Of a DNA stretch of 19,334 nt, positions 9,124 to 14,585 are shown one piece after another. The notes under the pieces are model-generated. The model was not told the DNA's origin. It saw only the letters and a program-made list of their open reading frames with translations, and did not search any database. A program made the translations under genes and the position numbers. This stretch comes from DASWKG01 sp036396755 (GTDB taxonomy: Bacteria; Actinomycetota; UBA4738; CALAEC01), in assembly GCA_036396755.1 (NCBI GenBank), contig DASWKG010000025.1, positions 1 through 19,334 of the forward strand. Reading direction: 5' to 3'. The first letter of the stretch is position 1. Each line of letters starts with the position of its first letter.

Positions 9124-9130
9124 CCTCCTT
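9124..9130 (-). promoter_or_regulatory. Strong ribosome binding site for the sugar-binding lipoprotein
   Basis: AAGGAGG on the minus strand, 7 bases before the ATG at 9116, within the only real gap of the operon (9117-9170). It supports higher expression of the binding protein than of its permeases. I see no convincing internal promoter in this gap. Confidence 0.65.
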
Positions 9131-9170
9131 CTCCTCGTTCTCGATCGGGGCGGGCGGCATCGGGGTCACA

Positions 9171-10559
9171 TCATCGCCCCACCTCCGCGGGAGCGCGCCG
9201 GAAGGCGGCCAGGTGCCGCTCGTGGGCGCGGAGGTAGGCGGTGACCAGGGAGGCCGCGGTGGCATGGTCCCCCACGAGCGGATGCGATGCCAGCGCGGTG
9301 ACGGCGGCGCGGCGCGACCCGGAGACCGCGGCCTCGATCGTCAGACGCTCGAACGCCTTCACGGGCCCCGCGAGGGCGGCGGCCGCGGGCGGGAGCGCCG
9401 GCTGGGCCACGGGGACGGGCACGCCGTCCTCGAAGACGCACGGCAGCTCCAGCACGTCGTGGGGATCGGCCCCCTCGACGGCGCCGGCGGCCGGCACGTT
9501 CAGGATCAGGGGAGCGCGGTGGTTGCCCAGGGCCGCGACCATCACGGCGGTGGCCAGCCCCTCGTAGCCGGCGCCCTCGAACCCCGGGCCGTCCGCGGCG
9601 ATCGGTGTGGGCGGCTCCACGCCGAGCTCACCGGAGAGGTAGGTGGCCTCCCGGGTCCGGATCGTCTCCTCGTGGGCCGAGAGGGCGTCGTCGAGGTCGT
9701 CGGCGGCGGCGGCCCGGCCCAGGTGGGCCCACAGCGACCGGTTCAGCTCGCGGACCTGCTCGCCCCTCGTCACCGGTGCTCCCTGGAGGCGCGCGAGGAC
9801 GTCCCGCCGAGCGTAGTAGTAGTGCAGGTACTCGTTCGGCAGCATCCCGAGCCCGCGGACCAGCTCGGGGTCGAACAGCCGCCACATGAGGTCCGATGCC
9901 GCGAGCTCCTCGTAGCGATGCAGCAGCTCGGGCAGGTGGTCACTGCCCTCCGCGTGGACGCCGCGGATCCATCCCAGGTGATTCAGGCCGAGGTAGTCGA
10001 GCCGGACCTCGTCGTCGGGGAGGCCCAGGAAGCGGGCGAGGCTGCGCTTCGCCGCCACCGGCGTGTCGCAGATCCCCACCGCCGGCACGGCGGAGTGGTC
10101 CCGGATCGCCTGCGTGACGAGGCCGGCCGGATTGGTGAAGTTGATCAGCAGCGCGCCGGGGGCCAGCTCCTCCACGAGCCACGCGTGCTCGAGCATCGGC
10201 GGGATCGTTCGAAGCGCCATGGCGAACCCGCCCGGTCCGGTCGTCTCCTGACCGATGACGCCGTGCTCCAGCGCGAGGCGCTCGTCGAGCACGCGCCCGT
10301 CGTCGCCCCCCACGCGGATCGCGGCCAGCACGAACCGGGCGCCCGCGATCGCGTCCCGCGCGTCGTCGGCGGGCCGAACCGTGATCCCGGCGCCCCACGA
10401 CTCGCACAGGCGGCTCCCGAGCCACGCCATCAGCGCGAGGCGCGCGGGGTCCGCGTCGTGCAGGACCACCTCGCGCACGGGAAGGGTGCCGGCTCGCTGG
10501 GCCAGGCCACGGAGCAGGAGCGGCGTGCGACTCCCGGCTCCGAGGACCGTCAGCTTCAC
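9171..10559 (-). CDS. Glycoside hydrolase family 4 enzyme (6-phospho-beta-glucosidase-like)
   Basis: 462 residues, normal for GH4. These enzymes hydrolyse glycosides by an NAD+/metal-dependent oxidation-elimination route. The N-terminal dinucleotide motif is VLGAGSRTP (5-13), followed by GQETTGPGGFAMALR (103-117), INFTNPAGL (139-147), metal-ligand candidates Cys164 in GICDTP and His194 in GLNHLGWI, and PNEYLHYYY (241-249), whose Tyr244 aligns by eye with the catalytic Tyr241 of Thermotoga BglT. The C-terminal FERLTIEAA and LASHPLVGD also match the BglT branch. The start is GTG at 10559, overlapping the kinase stop as GTGA. GH4 6-phospho-glycosidases usually follow PTS import, whereas this one sits in an ABC operon with a kinase, so its true substrate (phosphorylated or not) is open. 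The metal/phosphate motif reads CDTP, not the CNVP of characterised 6-phospho-beta-glucosidases. Confidence 0.92.
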   Translation of the reverse strand: MKLTVLGAGSRTPLLLRGLAQRAGTLPVREVVLHDADPARLALMAWLGSRLCESWGAGITVRPADDARDAIAGARFVLAAIRVGGDDGRVLDERLALEHGVIGQETTGPGGFAMALRTIPPMLEHAWLVEELAPGALLINFTNPAGLVTQAIRDHSAVPAVGICDTPVAAKRSLARFLGLPDDEVRLDYLGLNHLGWIRGVHAEGSDHLPELLHRYEELAASDLMWRLFDPELVRGLGMLPNEYLHYYYARRDVLARLQGAPVTRGEQVRELNRSLWAHLGRAAAADDLDDALSAHEETIRTREATYLSGELGVEPPTPIAADGPGFEGAGYEGLATAVMVAALGNHRAPLILNVPAAGAVEGADPHDVLELPCVFEDGVPVPVAQPALPPAAAALAGPVKAFERLTIEAAVSGSRRAAVTALASHPLVGDHATAASLVTAYLRAHERHLAAFRRAPAEVGR

Positions 10560-11473
10560 ATGGTCTCCTCGAGCAGGCCGGCGTCCCGCATCAGCTCGAG
10601 GAGACGAGCTTCGGTGGGCGCCCCCTGGTGGCCGCCGACCGCCTGGACCGCGAGACCGCCGCACAGGTTTCCCAGGCGGAGGCAGCGCTCCGGCGAGAGG
10701 TCCCGCAACCGACCGTACAGGAAGCCCGCGTTGAAGCAGTCGCCGGCCCCCGTCGCGTCGATCACCGGGTCGATGGGGCGCGTGGCCACCTCGATGAGCT
10801 CGCCGCCGGTCAGGCACAGGGCGCCGCGGGGTCCGCGCTTGATCACCACCGTCTCGCAGGACCCGGAGAGGCGCGCCGCAGCCTCCCGCATGTCCCGGAG
10901 GCCGGTCATATGCTCGGCCTCGGACTCGTTGGTGAACAGCAGGTCGATGAGCGGCAGGAGGTCCCAGACCTCCCTGGACCGCAGCCACGATTCCCACCCG
11001 CCGGTGTCGGCGGAGATCGTCATCCCGTACCGGCGAGCCATGGGGGCGAGGGTGAGGACGTTCGATCGAAGGTCCATGTGCGTGTGGCCGGCGCGCACGC
11101 GCGCGAAGACGCGCTCCGCGTGCACCGACAGCTCGCGATCGGCGACCGGCACGTCCGGCTCGTGCGTGACGAACCCGCGATCGCCGTCGGCGCTGAGCGC
11201 GATCGAGACCGCCGGCAACGGAGCCTCGGCCGTGCGGAGCAGCTCGGTTCCCACCCCCTCGCGCTCGACCTCGGCCCGGATCACGTCTCCCCAGAGGTCC
11301 GCTCCCATGAGGCCGACGAACCCGACCCGGAGCCCCAGACGGGACGCCGACGCCGCCAGGTTGAAGCAGCCGCCGGCCGAGAGGGTCAGCACGGAGGAGT
11401 AGGTCTCGTTCCCGGGCCTCGGCCACTCGGGCAGCCCGGCGAAGATGAGGTCGCACGAGGGGCGCCCGACCAC
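10556..11473 (-). CDS. PfkB-family carbohydrate kinase (ribokinase-like)
   Basis: 305 residues from the GTG at 11473. PfkB kinases phosphorylate sugars or nucleosides with ATP. Visible hallmarks are the N-terminal substrate-side AGGCFNLAASASRLG (33-47) and VGLMGADLWGD (53-63), the TNESEAEHM strand (181-189) and the ATP/anion-hole motif DATGAGDCFNAGF (239-251) with catalytic Asp245. It is the first gene of the minus operon, and its stop overlaps the GH4 start. The family does not give the substrate; the context suggests the imported sugar or a GH4 product. The start is uncertain: in-frame codons before the GTG continue the expected first beta strand (SYDLL), but no ATG, GTG or TTG occurs before an in-frame TAA near 11568, and no ribosome site precedes the GTG. 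FrlD-type fructosamine kinases also belong to this family. Confidence 0.88.
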   Translation of the reverse strand: MVGRPSCDLIFAGLPEWPRPGNETYSSVLTLSAGGCFNLAASASRLGLRVGFVGLMGADLWGDVIRAEVEREGVGTELLRTAEAPLPAVSIALSADGDRGFVTHEPDVPVADRELSVHAERVFARVRAGHTHMDLRSNVLTLAPMARRYGMTISADTGGWESWLRSREVWDLLPLIDLLFTNESEAEHMTGLRDMREAAARLSGSCETVVIKRGPRGALCLTGGELIEVATRPIDPVIDATGAGDCFNAGFLYGRLRDLSPERCLRLGNLCGGLAVQAVGGHQGAPTEARLLELMRDAGLLEETM

Positions 11474-11540
11474 CAGCAGGTCGTAGCTCGGCGCATCGGA
11501 ACGTCCGGATACAGCGGTCAGGGCCAGCTCCAGTCCCGGC

Positions 11541-11564
11541 GTAACCGGTACCGTAACCGGTTAC
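11541..11564. promoter_or_regulatory. Tandem LacI-type operator between divergent operons
   Basis: GTAACCGGTTAC (11553-11564) is a perfect 12-base palindrome with the central CG typical of LacI-family operators. Exactly 12 bases upstream lies a partial copy, GTAACCGGTACC (11541-11552). The pair sits between the divergent kinase and SIS operons, and the second of these encodes a LacI-family protein, which is the likely ligand and an autoregulator. Binding would cover promoters of both directions. Confidence 0.75.
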
Positions 11565-11567
11565 AAT
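11562..11567 (+). promoter_or_regulatory. Probable -10 box of the SIS-lacI operon
   Basis: TACAAT matches the sigma-70 -10 consensus at five of six bases and overlaps the last bases of the palindromic operator, the arrangement expected for repression. No good -35 is visible at 16-18 bases upstream. The implied transcript start, about 11574, leaves a short leader that holds the ribosome site. Confidence 0.5.
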
Positions 11568-11580
11568 CGGGCCTCATCGT

Positions 11581-11590
11581 AGGAGGGGAG
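11581..11590 (+). promoter_or_regulatory. Ribosome binding site setting the GTG start of the SIS gene
   Basis: AGGAGGGGAG lies 8 bases before GTG 11599 and is the strongest such site near this gene. It justifies the non-ATG start. Confidence 0.65.
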
Positions 11591-11598
11591 CCGGAACC

Positions 11599-12684
11599 GT
11601 GTCAACCTCAAGGCCCGCCCCGGGAACGCTCGAGGCGGACATCCGAGCTCAGGCCGCCGCCTACACGGCGCTGGCCGATCACGCGGCGGGCTCGTGGGCC
11701 CCCTCGATCGATCGCGCTCTCCGGTCCGGCTTCGGGCGGGTGGTGCTGACCGGGATGGGCAGCTCCTACTTCGCGGCGCTGGCGGCCGAGCGGTGGCTGG
11801 ACCGCCGGGGCGTCCCGGCTCGCGCCCGGCTCGCGTCCGAGCTGCTCCACGACGGGCCGCCCCCGGCGGCATCCGACCTCGTGGTGGCCGTCTCCCAGTC
11901 GGGCGGCTCGATCGAGACCGTCCGCGTGCTCCACCTCGCGGCCGAGGCCGGGGCCACCACCCTCGTCGTGACCCGGGATCCCGGGAGCCCCGCCGCGGCG
12001 GCGGCCGACTCGGTCATGCCCCTGGACATCCCCCCCGACCACGGCGTGGCCGTCAAGACGTTCGGCGCCAGCCTCCTGGCGCTCCGATCGCTGGCCGATG
12101 GCCTCACGGGGAAGCCCGCCGGCGTCACCCGGGGATCCGTCGGGTCGCTCGCGCTCGTGCCGGAGGAACCGGCTCGAGGCATCGGCTCCGGCCTCGTGGT
12201 CACCGCGGCGGTGGCATTGGCCCGTGGCCGGCTCGGGCCCGTCGCCCGCGAGGGCGCGCTCCTCATCAACGAGGTGGCAAACCTGCCGGGCTGGGCGGAG
12301 GACCCGGGCCAGTTCCGACACGGGATCATCGAGCTGGCCGGACCGGAGGTCCTGGCGATCCTGCTGGTGGGGAACGGGCCCGGCGCGTCGATGCAGATCG
12401 GACTGGCCGAGGAGCTGCGACGGACCCGCGCGCGCGTGGTGGCGATCGTGCCCGCCGGCCTCGCCGGCCGGCTGACCGACGCGGGGGCGCAGGTGATCCC
12501 GGTCCCCGAGGTCGCTCGTCCCGTCGATGCCCTCGCCCACGTGATCTGCCTGCAGTGGCTTGCGCTCGGGATGGCCGAGGCGCGAGGGGTGGAGCCCGGC
12601 CGCTTCCGGTTCGCACAGGAGGTCGTTCGCTCCGAGGCCGGGGCTCCCGAGCCGGTCGCGCGGGCCGACGTAGAATCGGCGTGA
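11599..12684 (+). CDS. Double-SIS-domain sugar-phosphate deaminase/isomerase or deglycase
   Basis: 361 residues, two SIS domains arranged like the isomerase half of GlmS. Motifs are GMGSSYFAA (52-60) and VAVSQSGGSIETVR (96-109) in the first domain. The linker NEVANLPGWAEDPGQFRHG contains Glu225 and His241, separated by 16 residues exactly as the GlmS catalytic pair Glu488/His504. The second domain starts about 248. Relatives include GlcN-6-P deaminases (NagB-II, AgaS) and fructosamine-6-P deglycases (FrlB, FraB). The C-terminal tail, RFRFAQEVVR, has Gln340 where the GlmS tail NLAKSV carries its Schiff-base lysine. It is the first gene of the operon divergent from the kinase/GH4/transporter operon, so a role in cytoplasmic breakdown of the same sugar phosphate is likely. 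The exact reaction is not decided by sequence. Confidence 0.85.
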   Translation: MSTSRPAPGTLEADIRAQAAAYTALADHAAGSWAPSIDRALRSGFGRVVLTGMGSSYFAALAAERWLDRRGVPARARLASELLHDGPPPAASDLVVAVSQSGGSIETVRVLHLAAEAGATTLVVTRDPGSPAAAAADSVMPLDIPPDHGVAVKTFGASLLALRSLADGLTGKPAGVTRGSVGSLALVPEEPARGIGSGLVVTAAVALARGRLGPVAREGALLINEVANLPGWAEDPGQFRHGIIELAGPEVLAILLVGNGPGASMQIGLAEELRRTRARVVAIVPAGLAGRLTDAGAQVIPVPEVARPVDALAHVICLQWLALGMAEARGVEPGRFRFAQEVVRSEAGAPEPVARADVESA

Positions 12685-13715
12685 TGTCCGCCCGACGGCC
12701 AAGCATCCACGACATCGCCCGGCAGGCCGAGGTCTCGGTGGCGACCGTGTCGCGCGTGCTGAACGACAAGCCCGACGTCTCGCCCGAGACCCGCGACCGC
12801 GTTCGCACGGTCCTGGAATCCGCGGGGTACCAGCTGAACCGGGCCGCGGTGAGCCTGAGCACCGGGCGGACCTCGCTGATCGCCCTCGTCCTCGGCGAGC
12901 TCACGGCGTTCTCGGAGACCGTCGAGATCGAGCGGGCCATCGTCCGGCGCGCCGCCGAGGTGGACTACGGCGCGGTCCTTTGGCTGAGCGACCTCGACAC
13001 CAAGCGCGAGGCCCGGTACGCCGATCTGCTCACGCTCGGCAGCGTCGATGGGGCGATCGTCGCCGCGATCCGCGAGGAGGGACCGCTCCTCGAGCGCCTC
13101 GGCGACAAGACGCTCCCCCTCGTTCTCGTGGAGCCGAAGGACGTCACCCCCGGCCTCACCTCGGTCCGCACCGACCATCGCCGAGCCGCCGAGCTCGCGA
13201 TGGAGCACCTCCTCGAGCTGGGGCACCGGCGGATCGGGTTGGTGACGCTGCGCGAGGGATGGGCCATGGGGGTCCAGCAGCTCGATGGCTACCGGAGTGC
13301 GCTGCGCGCCGCCGGGGTGAGTCTCGACGAGTCGCTCGTGGTTCGCCACCTCTGGTGGGAGGAGATGGGCTACGAGGCCGGCCACCGCAGCGGGCTGGAG
13401 CTGCTCGGGCTCGCCGAGCCGCCCACGGCGATCGTGACGTGCGGGGACAACGTGGCGCTCGGGGTGATGGACGCGGCCCGGAGCCTGGGGAAGCGGGTCC
13501 CGGCCGACCTGTCGCTCGTCGGCTACGACGACATCCCGATGGCCGCGTCGATGCGCCCCGGCCTCACCACGCTGAGGAGGCGTGCGGCTCGCCTCGGGGA
13601 GATGGCCGCCGAGACGCTGTTCCGCCTCATCGACGGCGACGAGGGCGTGCAGGACGAGATCCTGATCCCGACCGAGCTCGAGGTCCGCGGCTCGACGGGC
13701 CCCCCGCCCTCCTGA
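12684..13715 (+). CDS. LacI-family transcriptional regulator
   Basis: 343 residues. The N-terminal helix-turn-helix is clear (SIHDIARQAEVSVATVSRVL, 7-26), followed by a hinge helix (about 50-60) containing the leucine that intercalates at the central CG of operators. From about 64 to the end is a periplasmic-binding-protein-like effector domain with the conserved DGAIVAAI, GHRRIGLV, GDNVALGVMDAARSLGKRVP and SLVGYDDIPMAA blocks. It overlaps the SIS gene by one base (TGATG); an in-frame GTG at 12681 is an alternative start. It probably binds the palindromic GTAACCGGTTAC site about 1.1 kb upstream and controls both divergent operons in response to the imported sugar or its phosphate. The effector is unknown. 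Confidence 0.94.
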   Translation: MSARRPSIHDIARQAEVSVATVSRVLNDKPDVSPETRDRVRTVLESAGYQLNRAAVSLSTGRTSLIALVLGELTAFSETVEIERAIVRRAAEVDYGAVLWLSDLDTKREARYADLLTLGSVDGAIVAAIREEGPLLERLGDKTLPLVLVEPKDVTPGLTSVRTDHRRAAELAMEHLLELGHRRIGLVTLREGWAMGVQQLDGYRSALRAAGVSLDESLVVRHLWWEEMGYEAGHRSGLELLGLAEPPTAIVTCGDNVALGVMDAARSLGKRVPADLSLVGYDDIPMAASMRPGLTTLRRRAARLGEMAAETLFRLIDGDEGVQDEILIPTELEVRGSTGPPPS

Positions 13716-13736
13716 CTCGAGGAAAGGGAGGGCGGG
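13703..13736 (+). terminator. Hairpin at the end of the lacI gene
   Basis: A 10-bp perfect stem, 13703-13712 (CCCGCCCTCC) with 13727-13736, encloses a 14-base loop that includes the lacI stop codon. It is the likely end of the SIS-lacI transcript, but no T-run follows, so efficiency is uncertain. Confidence 0.45.
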
Positions 13737-13739
13737 CGG

Positions 13740-13770
13740 CTGACGCAGCGCGCTCGCGGACAGCTATACT
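13740..13770 (+). promoter_or_regulatory. Probable promoter of the tRNA cluster
   Basis: TATACT at 13765-13770 is a strong -10. CTGACG at 13740-13745 is a fair -35 with a 19-base spacer. The predicted start at about 13777 is some 30 bases before tRNA-Glu; a GC palindrome (CCCCCGCGGGGG, 13779-13790) lies in the 5' leader. Confidence 0.55.
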
Positions 13771-13805
13771 GGGCAGCGCCCCCGCGGGGGGGACGGCGGG
13801 TTGCC

Positions 13806-13878
13806 GCCCCCATCGTCTAGCGGCCTAGGATCCCGCCCTTTCAAGGCGGCGGCACGGGTTCGAATCCCGTTGGGGGCA
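13806..13878 (+). tRNA. tRNA-Glu (anticodon TTC)
   Basis: 73 bases. The acceptor stem GCCCCCA pairs with TGGGGGC, the anticodon stem CCGCC/GGCGG encloses loop CTTTCAA with anticodon TTC at 13840-13842, and the T arm has GGTTCGAATCC. The 3' CCA is not encoded. It is first in a Glu-Asp-Phe cluster. Confidence 0.96.
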
Positions 13879-13905
13879 CCGGCTCGGAAGAGTCGAACCG
13901 AATAT

Positions 13906-13980
13906 GGGCCTGTGGAGCAGTCTGGAGTGCTCGCGACCCTGTCAAGGTCGAGGTCGGGGGTTCAAATCCCCTCAGGCCCG
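13906..13980 (+). tRNA. tRNA-Asp (anticodon GTC)
   Basis: 75 bases. The acceptor stem GGGCCTG pairs with CAGGCCC, the anticodon stem CGACC/GGTCG encloses loop CTGTCAA with anticodon GTC at 13941-13943, and the T arm has GGTTCAAATCC. No CCA is encoded. It lies 27 bases after tRNA-Glu, so the two are probably processed from one transcript. Confidence 0.96.
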
Positions 13981-13989
13981 CAAGAAGGA

Positions 13990-14006
13990 CCGCCGCGGCG
14001 CGGCGG
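13990..14006 (+). terminator. Short GC hairpin after tRNA-Asp
   Basis: CCGCCGC (13990-13996) pairs with GCGGCGG (14000-14006) around a 3-base loop, without a T-run. It could attenuate or end the Glu-Asp transcript or guide processing. Between it and tRNA-Phe lies a purine-rich GCGA/GCGAA repeat (about 14038-14061) with no clear promoter. Confidence 0.3.
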
Positions 14007-14075
14007 CCCGTGTACGCTTTCGGGGCCCCCCGCCGGTCGCAGCGAGCGAAGCGAAGCGAGACTGGTGGGGGTTCG

Positions 14076-14151
14076 GGCCAGGTAGCTCAGTTGGCAGAGC
14101 ACGCGGCTGAAAACCGCGGTGTCGGCGGTTCGAATCCGTCCCTGGCCACCA
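14076..14151 (+). tRNA. tRNA-Phe (anticodon GAA)
   Basis: 73 bases plus an encoded CCA (14149-14151). The acceptor stem GGCCAGG pairs with CCTGGCC, the anticodon stem CGCGG/CCGCG encloses loop CTGAAAA with anticodon GAA at 14109-14111, and the T arm has GGTTCGAATCC. It is the only one of the three tRNAs here with CCA in the DNA, and it converges on bldC 14 bases further on. Confidence 0.96.
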
Positions 14152-14165
14152 CCCCCGGGCGAGGC

Positions 14166-14375
14166 CTATCCGGTCGAGGACTTCTCCAAGAGGTCGCGGA
14201 CCTCCGACTCGTAGTAGCGGCGGTGGCCGCCGAGGGTCCGGATCGAGGAGAGCTTGCCCGACTTCGCCCATCGGGTGACGGTCTTCGGGTCGACTCGGAA
14301 CAGGCTCGCCACCTCCGAGGGGGTCAGCAGCCGACCCTCGCCGTCCGTCTTCTGTTGCCCGTTCTCGATCGCCAT
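14166..14375 (-). CDS. bldC: BldC-family MerR-like DNA-binding developmental regulator
   Basis: 69 residues, the size of Streptomyces BldC. The core LLTPSEVASLFRVDPKTVTR (16-35), then RWAKSGKLSSIRTLGGHRRY (35-54), is almost the Streptomyces sequence: a winged helix-turn-helix whose wing is RTLGGHRRY. BldC binds DNA as head-to-tail cooperative multimers on direct repeats. Here its targets are unknown, and bldC is not restricted to sporulating genera. The open frame runs further upstream, but ATG 14375 is chosen because it is preceded by GGAGGT (14381-14386) and gives the family length. It is flanked by tRNA-Phe (convergent) and a Leu/Val dehydrogenase (divergent), which as I recall resembles the Streptomyces bldC-vdh neighbourhood. 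Confidence 0.93.
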   Translation of the reverse strand: MAIENGQQKTDGEGRLLTPSEVASLFRVDPKTVTRWAKSGKLSSIRTLGGHRRYYESEVRDLLEKSSTG

Positions 14376-14380
14376 CCCAC

Positions 14381-14386
14381 ACCTCC
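14381..14386 (-). promoter_or_regulatory. Ribosome binding site of bldC
   Basis: GGAGGT on the minus strand, 5 bases before ATG 14375. It rules against the longer upstream start. Confidence 0.65.
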
Positions 14387-14397
14387 AAGCGGGCCAC

Positions 14398-14469
14398 AGG
14401 GACCCGCGGTCCCTATTGTCCGGCCGATCGGCACTCCTGCTCCATAGACAAATCGAGCCAAATTCGGCT
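14398..14469. promoter_or_regulatory. Divergent bldC / amino acid dehydrogenase control region
   Basis: The 210-base gap 14376-14585 holds a perfect dyad, AGGGACC-CGC-GGTCCCT (14398-14414), in the bldC leader, and two adjacent 10-base similar direct repeats, AAATCGAGCC (14450-14459) and AAATTCGGCT (14460-14469), in its only AT-rich patch. BldC is known to bind direct repeats, so autoregulation is possible but unproven. TACAGT at 14554-14559 is a -10 candidate for the dehydrogenase without a good -35. Confidence 0.35.
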
Positions 14470-14585
14470 GGGCACTTCTCACTAGTCACCGAAGCGCGCC
14501 GCGAACCGACATAACGGTCGAGACGGGCGTGGGAGAGGCACGAGACCGTCTGCTACAGTTTCCGAACCGGAGAGCTGGGGGCGTC

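Noticed and set aside
8433..11402. Plus-strand open frame of 989 codons
   Set aside because: It runs antisense to the SBP, GH4 and kinase genes, all with strong family motifs, and has no recognisable domain itself.
13779..13790. CCCCCGCGGGGG palindrome as a protein-binding site
   Set aside because: It is a pure GC run in the tRNA leader, expected by chance in such DNA; no second copy was found in the window.
13806..14151. tRNA-associated integration site
   Set aside because: No integrase, no repeated tRNA 3' end and no foreign-looking genes are seen nearby.
14376..14489. N-terminal extension of BldC
   Set aside because: GGAGGT sits inside this stretch, five bases before ATG 14375, and the family is about 68 residues.
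14529..14585. Upstream GTG start for the amino acid dehydrogenase
   Set aside because: It adds 19 residues unlike the family and has no better ribosome site; family alignment begins at GTG 14586.
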